A stretch of DNA of 64,000 bases from Plantago major (taxonomy: Eukaryota; Streptophyta; Magnoliopsida; Lamiales; Plantaginaceae), in contig CM048839.1 of NCBI GenBank assembly GCA_026545765.1, positions 22,010,566 through 22,074,565 of the forward strand. The letters are read 5' to 3'. The position numbers and the translations under genes are program-made. Position 1 is the first letter of the stretch, and every line of letters starts with the position of its first letter. Under the pieces are notes generated by a model. That model ran no database searches. It was given only the letters and a program-made list of their open reading frames with translations, and had not been told where the DNA came from. Positions 40,022 to 51,745 of the stretch are shown here, one piece after another.

Positions 40022-40264
40022 AGTATCCTGAGAGACGGTCTCTATATTACTTATTTAGAAACGACCTATGTTATCAATAAAATCATCTATCTAATGTTAA
40101 TAATAAAAAACTTCTATGTTGTTAATGAAATGGGTTCTTTTCAAATATGAAAAAACACCAATATTGAGAACATAAACGTGTTGATTAATAACATCGAAGC
40201 TTTTATTGATAACTTAGGTCCGTCTCTAGATAAGTTATGTAGATATCGTCTCTCAGGAGACTTA
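40022..40264. mobile_element. MITE, AGAGACGG family, copy 2 (most complete)
   Basis: The left end AGTATCCTGAGAGACGGTCT and right end (inverted) TAAGTCTCCTGAGAGACGAT show the full terminal repeat of this family. The interior pairs CCTATGTTATCAATAAAATC with TTTTATTGATAACTTAGG. No coding content. Confidence 0.75.
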
Positions 40265-40350
40265 ACATTATTATCGAAACACTAATTTTTTCCATTTTAT
40301 ATTCGCTTGGTCAAGGATTTTCCTTTGCTTGACAAATTGAGTACTACTCC

Positions 40351-40490
40351 TAAACAAGTAAACCCTTGACCAAATGAATTTATGACAATTGAGTCCCAAA
40401 CAAGTGAAATCCTTGATCATGGTCAAGGATTTCACTTGTTTGGGACTCACTTGTCATAAATTCACTTGGTCAAGGATTTCACTTGTTTTA
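40351..40490. repeat. Foldback palindrome, ~65-bp arms
   Basis: Two arms (about 40351-40415 and 40422-40490) are inverted copies around a 6-base centre: CAAACAAGTGAAATCCTTGA pairs with TCAAGGATTTCACTTGTTTG, and the outer CCTTGACCAAATGAATTTAT pairs with ATAAATTCACTTGGTCAAGG. Probably a small foldback MITE. The same GGTCAAGGATTT string recurs just outside (40311), suggesting a further partial copy. Confidence 0.8.
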
Positions 40491-42042
40491 GGAATTCACT
40501 CGGTCAATGAATTCACTCAAGGTATTAGACTGTCCATAGCCTAACAACGTTTCATTTTGTCACTTTGTTTGCAAAACTAAATCCTTACCGATTAATACTC
40601 CTTACCGATTAATACTCATTTCATTCTCTATCAACTCTTGTCATGATTCATTAGTTCGTCACACTTGCTAAACATACCCAATCTTTAAGAGACCTTACTT
40701 ATTCAAACCCCTATACACGCAAAGACTTGTCATCACTTGAACTAACAAAAACTTGATCCCATCATCAACTAAACCACACATTCCGCACTGCTAGGACATT
40801 TTATGCCCATTATAAGTTCTCATGCACTTCCTTAAATCTGCAAAATCCTAGTAGAGAAACAACCCACTTTATGCCCAAATTACATCAACTTCCACCACAA
40901 ACAATTCATGAGGAACAATAAAAAGAAAATAAGTCCAAGAGACAAGAGTAAACTGACCAAACCCAAGACACTAAAAAAAAAAAAAAAAAAAAAAACTTAC
41001 ATTTTCTAAGAGCAGTCTAACTGAATAATTAACGCAAAGTGCTGTGAGGTGGGGAGTCTGCGCTATGGCACATTATCAGCAATATTGATAAGACCTATAG
41101 CACATTCTGCTGTGAGGTTATAGCATTAAGTATCTATCCTGATTCCCGCTGACCAAGTTATATTGACATAGAATAAAATAAAAAAGAATGCTCAATATAG
41201 GAGGATCCGTGAAGATTCTCCGAACTAATTCCTTAATATATATGATAATTTTAATTTTCCCACCAACATAACACGTCCATGTTCATGTTTCATTTTAAAG
41301 TGACTAAGGAACCAAATAATGCAGACAATATTATAGAATGAAAATCTGTCTCTAGCAATCTAAGTACTATACTTCACAGTGAAGTTATGGAGAAGTACCT
41401 GATTTTGGCCAAGTTCAAAGGTTCCAGAATCAGTTGACGCTTGAACCTGTTTAGTTGATCAACAAATCTGACAATAACATTCACTCACAGGCCACAGCCA
41501 CAGCCACTTCACAAGGTCAGGTCATGTTCTCTGGGGTTTTCAAATTCCTTGATGTTTAGACTCATTCATGGGTAGGATATATATATCATTTCCAGTATAG
41601 CCCACATTTTAGTGATTGACCCAACAATACACCTGGAGAAGGCTTCTGAGATCTTCCAATAGTGCTATATAACTTCACATAGATTATCCTCCATGGGATA
41701 TCACCTTTATCAGTAATGGAGTCAGAATTTGGTGTAGACAAAGAGTCAAAGACCATCTCCACATGTAAAACCCTATAAACCGTCACTATCCAGCCACACC
41801 AGATTTCCACAATTCTGCCAAGTAAAACCCATACAACAATATTAAAAATATGTTCCACCAGTTATGCCATACAAAACCCACATTTTTGTTTTCTTTTATT
41901 ATTAGTTTTTAAATGTAAATTATCGATCATACCTTACATTGTGTAATTAAAATTTAATTAATTTATACAAAAGGAAAAGGAAATCAATAACAAAAGAGAA
42001 AATAAAATAAAATAAAAAGTAATAAAGAAATGTGTCAAACCA

Positions 42043-42086
42043 GTGAGCCCAAGTAAAACGCTGATGAGAGGTTTACTTGGGCTCAC
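42043..42086. repeat. Perfect 15-bp inverted repeat
   Basis: GTGAGCCCAAGTAAA at 42043-42057 and its exact complement at 42072-42086 with a 14-base loop. Isolated in gene-free DNA; it lacks the U-run of a terminator and the length of a miRNA precursor. Function unknown. Confidence 0.8.
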
Positions 42087-42381
42087 TTCAGCAGCTCAGC
42101 CGCTGCAGGATATAATGTAACTGCTGCCAGAAGGAATACTCTGTTCAGCATCCTTGATATTTTAATTACTATCAAATGGGTGTGATTCCGCAAATGTTTT
42201 AATTATTTTCAGCAACCTGGTTGCTTTTCATGACCAGAAGTAACCATGTGACATAATTGTTCTGCACCCCCAGATTCTTTTAACAGAGCATTTTTATTGT
42301 ATTCTCACTCCAAGATGCAAATAATGTACTAATTCCAGTATCAATTTTCTCGTGCCTACAAGCTACAGCTCTCAACAACAC

Positions 42382-42557
42382 AATCTCCTCCAGGACATTT
42401 TTCACTCACAGATCCTGAAACCATGTATTTCATAACCTGCACCTTTATTTATACAGCAAACATTCTCTTAATCTCCTTCAGGACGTTTCTCACTCACAGA
42501 TCCCGAAACTGTGTGTTTCATAATCTGCACCTTTATTTATCCAGCAAACGTTCTCTT
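42382..42557. repeat. Tandem duplication, 88-bp unit, two copies
   Basis: Both units contain TTCTCTTAATCTCCT-type ends, CACTCACAGATCC, GAAAC and CACCTTTATTTAT in the same order with about 10 percent differences. Non-coding. Confidence 0.85.
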
Positions 42558-43179
42558 AATCTCTGAGCAAAAACTCTCCAAGGCAGGTGAAAAATATTTG
42601 GCTTATCTCACCTAAAAACTGAACATGCATGTGAAAAATGCGCACCAGAAAAAGACCCATGCCACAATATTTTCTTCCATTTTTGGTAACTCAATAAGTG
42701 TATGTTACACAATAGTCCTCAATTGCCAAGAAACTTTCCTATCTGACAAAAACTTAATCCTAAACTGTATCGCGAAAATCTTAGCAGAATGATATTATGG
42801 ACTATCAAAATGGCAAAGGTTTTCCGGGCAAGAGTAAGATTTTAATTTTTTCCTTAAATGGTTGCACAACAAGTTATACTTGGCACAGCATATTTATTTT
42901 TAAAGCACCTGTCATGCCTTTCCATTGTATGTCACTCATAAATAGGTCCCTCCACCCTCGTATCTAATTAATGCCCACAAAAGTCTCACCACAAATGGTG
43001 AACGTTTTGTAATTTGTTTCAATGATCTAAGATAGAGAAGCTTTGGATATGTTTCACTCCTCGATTACATCATATTTTTACTAAACAGCTGTGTAATGCA
43101 AGCCAATTTTTTATGAGGAGCCATGTGATGCATTTTAAATTGCACTTTCAGGTATGGTTGTGTTTCTCAAAGGTTAAAT

Positions 43180-44970
43180 GAACCGGGGTGAAGACTGATC
43201 TTGTGGATATTTATTCTGGAACCACAGACCACATGGTTCACTCTTCGGGAATTTTAACACATACACCATGCCCAAGCAGTCAAAAGATAACAATTGCTGA
43301 AGAATCTCATGCTGTAGTTGTTGGTTCTAAAGACATAACTATTCACCCATCAGCTACGCTAAAGACTGTTATTCATGTTCCTAACTTATCACTATGTAGA
43401 GGCTCACACATGCTATGAACTGCAATGTCCTGTTCTATTCCAAAATCAGGAGTCTAAGAAAGAAGCTTGGCTTGCTAAAGAAAGAGACGTACTCTATTAT
43501 CTTGATGACTCTTGCAGATAGAGTCTGATTACAAATATCTCGGTCAATTTTATCCAACAGAGACTACTTTGGGAGCCTGAAAAATATGTTTGCTGATCTA
43601 TTATATGGATTGAGAGGACCATTTTGATTGTGATGTCTGTCGACTTATGAAGCACAATTGTGTGCCCTTTCCTATCAGTCATGAATGAACATCAAATTTA
43701 TTTTCCCAAATTCAAAGCGATATATTGGGACCATTTACATTTCCAAATACAACGGGAAAACAGTGGTTCATATCATAAATAGACGACTGCAAAGTGCAAA
43801 CATGTTACTCGGATATATCTCCTCAAGTCCAAATATGAATACAATTTATAAGCATCATACTTCCCAGATTTATGCGATTGTAAGAATCAGTTTGGTGTTC
43901 AGGTAAAAAGATCTATATCAGATGATGCCCGAGATCATTTCATCAGACTCTTAAATCTTCCAGAAAGGGGGGACATTAACCATAGTCTTCCTTTCTGAAC
44001 AAACCACAGCAGAATGGGGGTGGCAGAACAATAAAATGGTCATGCATTAGCTGCCACCAGAGCCTTACATTTGCATTGCAATGTTCCAAAGACCTGTTTG
44101 GGGAAGCCGTGCATACTGCAGCCATTATAATCAATTGCCTGCCTTCACGTGCACTTGGGCTTAAAACACTAACACACAATCTTTCTCTTACACTCATATA
44201 CACACCAAATCTGCCTCTAATAGTTCTCAGATGGAGTGCTTTTTTCAATAACCATACACCCTATACTGAGAAACTTAATCCAAAATCTGTCGAAGACTTG
44301 GTATGCTACTCACCTACTAAGAGATACAAATGTTATGTTAATATAGCAAATCTTTTGCTTAACCTACCACCAAATTACCAATACTACACCAATCCTTAAA
44401 GTTTATCAGGAATGCACGGATAAAGTTGCACAACTTAGATCTAATCAGCCTAAATCCACACTGATTGTTGAGTTTAAGGCTTTGAGCCTATGACGAAGGA
44501 TAGTGGCCATTGTGCCTCTTGGATATAAACTCAGGTGTATTGCAGAAGAAGGTTAATTGACCCTATGCACAAGCAAGTTAAAGCCTCAACACCTAATTTT
44601 AGAAATGAAATGAGGAAATTAAAGATTCTGATTCCTCCCCTCCAGCACACGTTGACACTCTAATTGCTTGTCGGAAAGCTAAAAGACTTCAATGAAACCT
44701 TTGCACCTGTAGCAAAACCGAGTCTGTAATTGCTATAGCCTATGGGCAATTAGAGCAAATTGACATGACGAGTGTTTTTCTTCATGGTGATCTGGAAGAA
44801 CAGATATGCATGGATTCCCCAAGGTTTCAAGGAAAATATGGGAAGTGATAAAGTTTGTCATTTGAAGAGGGCATTGTATGGCCGAAACAATCACCAGAGA
44901 CTTGGTTTGGAAGATGTTCCAAGGTCATTCCAAAATGAGTATAAACATAATCAACGAGACTCACTCTTTT
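43180..44970 (+). pseudogene. Degenerate Ty1/copia pol remnant
   Basis: Copia polyprotein pieces appear in order but in shifting frames with many stops. Protease-like DIYSGTTDHMVHSSG (active-site D-S-G pattern with Y in place of the usual residue) and VIHVPNLSL come at 43190-43400. A pre-integrase YYLDDS piece lies near 43500. Integrase traces RMGVAEQ and HCNVPKTCLG lie near 44010-44110, followed by the linker piece LNPKSVEDLVCYSPTKRYKC near 44270-44340. Reverse-transcriptase FLHGDLEEQICMD lies near 44775-44820. Long terminal repeats, RNase H and gag were not found. Long dead. Confidence 0.85.
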
Positions 44971-46462
44971 AATCAAGCATTCAAATGTAGTAACAAGAAA
45001 TGAGGAGAAGGAAGAATCAGAGTGATGTCTACTTGGAGAATTAAAATAAGCAAAGAAGAAGAATGCAAAATAACAGGCAAGGAAGAAAAATGAATGTCAC
45101 TTTTGGCTAACTTCTATGGGCCGGAGGGAGTCATGGAAGAGTGACTTAAGGAAACATCTAAATTTTGGGAAGATAAGAATCCTATAAGATGGGGAGTTTA
45201 CTTTGAGGCAGAGGGAGTAACTGACATGTTATCATATAATTATGAAAAAAGCATGATTTTGATATGCAGCTTGCCTCTGAAGAAAGCCATGACCAGCACC
45301 ATGCGATCCTATTCAAACCCATCTGTTTTTCTCCTTCAGCTAGACCCATTAATCACTCTCACCCCAGACCACCACGAAACCTCTGCCTGTATAAAAGGTT
45401 GCCCCTAAAGTTTGTATTTGTCAACTATACCCCCCCAAATCTTGACAGGTTATACAAAAGCCCCCTTATATAAAGTCCGGGACGTTAAAACAATGAATAT
45501 TTAGCTATCAAAACACCATGGGAGACTGCCATCCACTGCTAAGGGTATATCCCGTCGAATGGATTAAAAATACAAGCTAAACTTTAGGAAGAAACTTTAT
45601 ATTGGAGTCTGGAGATGATTAAGATATATGCAGGTGAAGGTGAATTTTATGAGCAGGAGTGTAGGAAACTTATTTAAACCATGGATAATGAAATTAGAGC
45701 AATGAAACTACCCTCAGCAGTCACATGTAAGCCTATTCCTTTTCGCCTTCTCCTTCTTAAGTATCCTTCTCTTCCCTATCTAATCTTTTCTCCCCAACAT
45801 TTATTCCTGGTTCTGATATAGATTCAGAAAGCATACCACGTACCAGTATTCTAAAGTATCAGCATCTTAACATTCCTATAGTATTTTTCACACATACACT
45901 GTAGTATGAGCTCATTTCAAGTGTTCAATCAATATGATCCAAAACCATATGAGTAGTGACATTATATACAATGACGTCTCCAGGCAAACATGATGCTTTT
46001 AGATTTCATAATACAATTAGTTGTGAAAGGACATTAAGCCTTAGTACATAAATGATCCTGCAAATTATGGCATTCTACCCAACATTTATTTCCAGGATAA
46101 CATTGCAAGGCACACATCACATGGACCATCTAGCATTCAACACGTTAAAGGCAATAGAACATTAATAACCCATATCAATTATTCAAAAGATAGAGAAAAT
46201 AGCATCAATCCAAACATAAACAGCAACGTGACAGCGCATTGCCTAATATCACATAACAGACAATTCCCAATGCACACGTACACATGCATATTGTTACTCA
46301 GTTGAATATTATCTATTTATAGAAGCATACGGCGAAAGAATAATGACCAATGACAAGGCCAAAATATAACCTTATGAAATGATGGTGATACAACCACACA
46401 ACACCATTAGCAAAATCTTGAAACCAAATCCACCGCCAATGCCCCAGTCAGGCAACTCCTTA
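44971..46462. other. Gene-free region
   Basis: No supported coding exon, RNA gene or ordered repeat. Part may be 3' sequence of the copia remnant. Confidence 0.5.
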
Positions 46463-47493
46463 TCACTTTCCACTACATTTTCTTGAACGAAGAAAATGTG
46501 ATTTTCCATGAGAATTATCACTCTTCTTCACATCGACAACAGGAACTTCCATGTACTTGCTTTTCCCTTTCCTCCGCAACATTTTATCCTTTGCCGGACG
46601 GCCTCGCTTCCTTTTTTGGCCAGTGCCACTCACACTGGACACCAATGGTTCAGGGACCACTGAATCCGAGTGGTCTACCTCAACATTAACCAATTCACCA
46701 GGATCTGCATTTGGCATGCACAGTTGCTTTAGCACATTAACTATCTGTGCGATATCAGCATCTTCTCGGTCAGAATTAGTGGTGTTAGCAGTCGGGCGCA
46801 GATGAGGTGCGCCGCGTTCAGAAGTGGCGGCGGAGGAATGGGAGGGATGAGCAATGTGGAGAGGGGGTAGGTCTGTTTGTGGGAGCCAGCAGATTCATTG
46901 AAGATAGAATGGTCAATTTTTGGTATTACAGCGTCATCGTCGCAGAAGGAAGGGGATGGTTTAGAGAGGCAAGATAGGGCTGATAGAACCGAATGGATTG
47001 ATATGGAACTGAAATAAGAATGAAGATGTTTTTTTGGTGCAACAAGTTGCTTTTTATTTAATAAACTGAAAGAAAAGAATATAACATAAAACTCCACTCT
47101 TCACAAGAGCGACCAATCCTCTGTGGATCGAAACTAAACCAAAGTATAATTCTCAATGAATGAACTACTGACCTAGGAAGCTTCTTATATAGAACTAAAC
47201 CACATTCTAAACCAATTAGGACTCTACTTCTAATTAACCAAAAACTATTCTATGTTCCTAATTAAACTAGAACTTCTACCCCTAGTTGAACAAGAACTTT
47301 ATTTCTTTTGTTTTCTGGTGTAAACATACACCACTGGAGGTTTATCCCAATTCTCGTAGGACTGGGAACTTGGTTCCGTAACAAGGGCGTAGAGATCGGA
47401 CTGGGAGAGGAGGCGGAGATCAATAACCCGGTTGTCATCAGTTGTGAGTTTATTGTTGCCTGATGCAGAGACGGGGTTGGTGCCGGGAGGCAT
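46463..47493 (-). pseudogene. MBD8/AT-hook-type gene fragment split by a solo LTR
   Basis: On the minus strand an ATG at 47493 opens a segment with NRVIDLRLLSQSDLYAL. After removal of an LTR insertion the frame continues directly with SCLSKPSPSFCDDDAVIPKI and IFNESAGSHKQTY, an N-terminal pattern I associate with plant MBD8-like, AT-hook-containing proteins. After KQTY (near 46885) the frame shifts by one; the other frame then reads TANTTNSDREDADIAQIV and an AT-hook KRKRGRPAKDK (about 46590) up to a stop at 46463. The rest of such a protein, including a methyl-CpG-binding domain, is absent. LTR insertion, frameshift and truncation make it a pseudogene. The family name is from recall, so moderate confidence. 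Confidence 0.65.
46981..47383 (-). mobile_element. Solo LTR with 5-bp TSD
   Basis: On the minus strand the element begins TGTTACGGAACC and ends GGTTCTATCA, with the 5-bp duplication GCCCT on both sides (AGGGC at 46976-46980 and 47384-47388 on plus). It has TG...CA borders, an internal TATA-like CTATATAAG, and no internal retroelement genes, so it is a solo LTR of 403 bp. It interrupts the AT-hook coding frame exactly at a codon pair that rejoins in phase. Confidence 0.85.
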
Positions 47494-48384
47494 GTTGACG
47501 GAGGGGGGGGGGGGTAAGAAAATTTGGGTTTTTCTTTCAAGGGGTGTTTTTAATTTGGGTGTAGGTATTTGCTCTGAATCAGAATATTGATTTCATTTTA
47601 ATTCTATTAATTTTGATTATCAAGATTTAAGAGAATAGATGGGGGAGTAGGATTCTATCATGCCAATTATGGTAATAATTACTTTGTTTTACAATAAAGT
47701 TAAAGTTCATTAAGCTTTCCTATAGAATTCATGTTTGTAACTGCAGAAATTTGAAGGTTTTATATTACACTTAAAAGGACATTCCATCAGTAACATCTTT
47801 CCAAATCAAGGATAAAGATTGGCAAAGCTTTGGGAGAAACCCAGAAGCAGCCCGAGCTTTTAGATAGTACGTACGCACACGTCTACGTGCGTGTGTTTGT
47901 GTGTGATAGCAGTTAGATTCATAAACCACCATATATTCAAACATATGCACATCAAGTGGAAATCCCTCCAGCAAAGATATTATGAGATTATTAGATTAAC
48001 TTCAAACTATAGCACCAAATATTTTTTTTAAATAGTATAGCACCAAATATTGAACAACAAGGAAAGAGCACATACATTAAAATTGGCTCTTCGCATTGAA
48101 AAGACTAAATGAGTTCTGTTCACATACTTTGAGTAACATTACAAACATAAGACCACAGTGCGGTACCTGACTTGCCAGTGTGGATCATCACCAGCTGCCT
48201 CGCCTCCTCCAGAAAATCTCTACATCCATAAGATAAGAAAAAGAAGTTAGTATATACAGATTGATATAGTCATACTGGCAAGCACCAACAACACATGAGC
48301 ATATTCATAGGATTATAGATGTGAACCTTTCTCTCCATAGATAGCTGAAAGTATGCTCCAAACGTATCCTAAATCATCAGCTCA
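47494..48384. other. Intergenic region
   Basis: No gene recognised; includes the probable 3' side of the PORR gene and a C-run (about nine G on plus near 47504-47513). Confidence 0.5.
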
Positions 48385-49552
48385 TCACTCCGTACTAACA
48401 CCTTCATCAGATTCCAGCTCTTGCATGTCAGCATATTTATGAAGCTTTGAATTAAACACGACCTGAGGATCCTTATGTTTTAGTTCCCCGTCTTCACCAT
48501 AAGCATCCTTCAAAAACACACACCAATTCATCTCAGTACCAGCCAGATAAAACGTCTGCGGCTGTTTCAAAAGAATCTGATATGTATGTTTTGTAAGACT
48601 AAATTCTTCCTTGAACTCCACAATATTATGTATATACGCCCTCTTCTCCAATGTTAAGCTCAAGAACTCGTGAATAATCCCCACCCCATACTTCTCCACC
48701 TCCAATGTCCACAAATCAAACTTACTCCCATCCGAATAAGGAGACACCAACGGCTAAGTGTTCAGCATGTTCACCTTCCTTTTATCGTCCAAACCCAACT
48801 CCAACTTGTTCCTGTGCTTAATACGAAACCGAAACGTTCGCTTCACCTTCTCCTCATCAAAAAACAACTCATTCTCCAACGCACTCACCGCCAACGAACT
48901 ATTCCAATTCACCAACTCCAACACGCTCTTCCTATCCTCATCAACAACAACCCGAAAATAATCCGCATACTTACAGACTCTATCCCTAAAATCCCCTGGA
49001 ATGCCAAACAAAAGCCTATTATGATAAAGTTTACTCATCGGTATCCTCTTATTCACAGACATCATCAACAACTTCCTTACTACATCAACCCTCTCCCTCT
49101 CCAATTCATTCTGAATGTCCCTCTCTTCAGCCAACAAATCTTTCCATAAAATCAGTAAAACCAAGCCACAGTTTATAATCATCGTGACGATAGATTTGCA
49201 ATATGATCGGGTGCCGCTCAGCTGATTTCAAAACATTCCGGCAACGCGGAAATCCGAGCTCCCTGTAGAGATTACGGGCATCGTCGAAGGAGATAATTTG
49301 GTCGGGCTGTTTGGAGAGATACTCTTTGGTTTTGGTGAGGAATCTGAAATGAGAGAGGATATTTTCGAAATACTGTATGAGATTGCGTTGGGATTGGACA
49401 AGTGTATTGCGTGCGGAAGGTTTTCTGGGGCGCTTTTTTCTGAATTTTTTGGGGATGTTTGTGCTGATAAAGGAAGTGGAGAAATGGGCAGTGAAAGAGG
49501 GGATAGGGTATGGTTTAGAGGCTTGCTTGGTGAGGAGGTGGAGAATTGTCAT
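48385..49552 (-). pseudogene. PORR-domain organellar RNA-binding protein gene with two lesions
   Basis: PORR (WTF1-like) proteins are chloroplast or mitochondrial factors for group II intron splicing. The intronless frame opens at ATG 49552 with an organelle-targeting-like, S/T- and basic-rich N-terminus (MTILHLLTKQASKPYPIPS). The PORR body follows: LGFPRCRNVLKSAERHP, LGFTDFMER, VVRKLLMMSVNKRIPMSKLY, LLFGIPGDFRDRVCKYADYF and PLVSPYSDGSKFDLW. It ends near 48385 after an acidic tail. Two lesions break it: one extra T in AGATTTGTTG (about 49135-49141) shifts the frame between MER and LAEERD, and TAG at 48754-48756 replaces a codon before PLVSPYS. Everything else reads cleanly, so it is a young pseudogene, an allele, or two base errors. 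Confidence 0.82.
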
Positions 49553-51745
49553 TGCTGTGGTGGTGATTCTGGTGGCGCCGCCGTTAATACGGTGGTAGTG
49601 GTGGTGGACGGGGAAATCTAGCAGGAAGCGGAGGGTTTATGGGACGGATATTTTGCATTTTTGGCCATGAAATTGAGCTTGCCACTTAGTCCTGTATGTT
49701 TCAAGTATTGTATGTGAGTTTTAAAAATAAATCATAAAAGTAGACTTGCCGGTTAGACGTATAGCATCGTTGAGTAATGATATTAATCTTGAAAGATTAT
49801 TGTTTCAGTGGACATTAATATGCGTTATATTTTTGTTTTCTAACATTATGTTAGTGAGTCAACTTTGGTGTTGTGATTTTCGTTCATTTACATTCACGTT
49901 TCATGAATTTCGATGGACCGAACGTCAAAGCAAAGTACTAATTTATAATTTTGAAATCACCATCATTTTTTCTGGCTTTCCATTTAGCACGAACTTAGAT
50001 CCATAAGTTGTCATTGTATAGAAGTTGCACTTAAGATGGCATTATCCTTCCCTTCACTGTTCACATTGAGGAGGCAAGAGGGTGAAGACCATTGATATTT
50101 ATTTCTATTCATCACTGTGAATTTGCACCGGGTCTCTAAACCTCAAAAAACATACCTAAGAATTTACTGTATCTGATGAATTAAAGTATTAGAATTGCAC
50201 TAATAAATTCTTTATCACAGCAGTTGAAAACTAGGTGAAAATGGGCACAGAAATAAATGAAGTGGACCTATTTCTCAACCAGTATTTCTATCTGAGGGTA
50301 TATTTCAATTTCCACTGCAACACACTATCTGTGGGATCCCCACTATCTGTGTCTACCAGCAACATCAGATTCGTATGGAACAAGAATAAAAACATTAAAT
50401 TCTGCTACCTTAAAATTCAAAGTTTGCTGCTATATGCCTCATGCAATATATGGAAAATCATGGGCCTAGTGTGATTAAGGCAGTAATTGAGGTTGGTGTT
50501 TGTTTTTTCATACCTAAACAAGAATTTCTAACCAAACAGATGAGAATAACTGTCGTTTACCCTTTTCACAAAGGTTGTTTTCACTCAACTAATTCATTCT
50601 CTCCAATCTTGTTCTTTGTCAGCTCTCTGTTTCTTCACCTGAACTTGCACGTGAAATTGTAGTCCGATGGAGCAGGGTATAAGTGGAAAAACGCTCTGTT
50701 TTGTTGTTTGACTTTGACCCGGTAAATATTTTCCGTAAATCTTGTTTGTTAAAACATACGATATTAATAAAGACTTTGGAGTGTTAAAGTTAACAATATT
50801 GGTGGTTTCAAAAACAATATTTTGCCAACCACAAAATGATTTGTTTAAAAACATCGAAATTTTTCTTAACATCATAGCTCAGTTAGTCCATTTTAAATAA
50901 GTATATACGATTTCCCTTGAACAATACTTTGTGGTTACTTTATAGTACTAGCAAATCGAACCTTTAGATAATACTCAAATATTTAAGAATAAGACTTTAT
51001 TAAATACCCACATTAATTCAGAGTATCGGCGGCGGATATATATTTAAGTTAAGTGTGTTTCGAGCAACACCGAATTCCCATTTCCCCTTATATTTATGTT
51101 AATTTTGTCAAATAATTTCATTTGAATTTCTACTTTTAATATGCACACTGGTAAATTTCAATTGTGTGAAGCATATTTCAACTCTTGGCTCGTAAATTTC
51201 AATTATGTGGAGTAGTTATTATTGTGACGGTTTGTTGTATTTTTAATATAAGTAACGGCTATTTTCAATAGAACTTATCGTGTTTATAATTAGTCACATT
51301 GTCACACACTATTTTGATTTATGACTCCGCCACATCCGGTATTAAAGTACAATGTATTTGAGCTTATGGAACCAGCTCAAGCAATGTTTACTAAACTTGG
51401 TAAGTTTAGAAAACTTACCAAGTTTTAAACCGGAAAAGATGATCCAGATAATCTATTATCGCAAGTTTATTCAAGTTTCTTTTTAAACCTTAAGAATCTA
51501 AAAACTAATGCACACACTTGTTTACTGATGATTTTTTTTGAAACTTCTACAATAAGGTTAGGAAAATGTAAGTTTTTTAAGACATTGCTTAGTACTATAC
51601 CCTAATTTCTTTTTCTGGTTCATGAGAAATAACTATTGCCATCCAACCACATATGACATATCCACTTTTAGTACAAGGTTTTCCATCATCAGGTTATAAT
51701 AATCCCTAGCTAGAATGCAAAAGACAACATACAAACAATACTATC
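49553..51745. other. Intergenic region
   Basis: About 2.2 kb without a supported gene. It includes the presumed upstream region of the WIP zinc-finger gene. Confidence 0.5.

Larger units (their letters stand above)
40491..43179. other. Gene-free region with small repeats
   Basis: No gene supported. A perfect 15-bp stem (GTGAGCCCAAGTAAA / TTTACTTGGGCTCAC, 14-base loop) lies at 42043-42086. Two direct repeats of 88 bp starting AATCTCCT lie at 42382-42469 and 42470-42557. Confidence 0.6.

Noticed and set aside
48670-49149. 159-codon plus-strand frame.
   Set aside because: Antisense shadow of the PORR gene, whose motifs are unmistakable on the minus strand.
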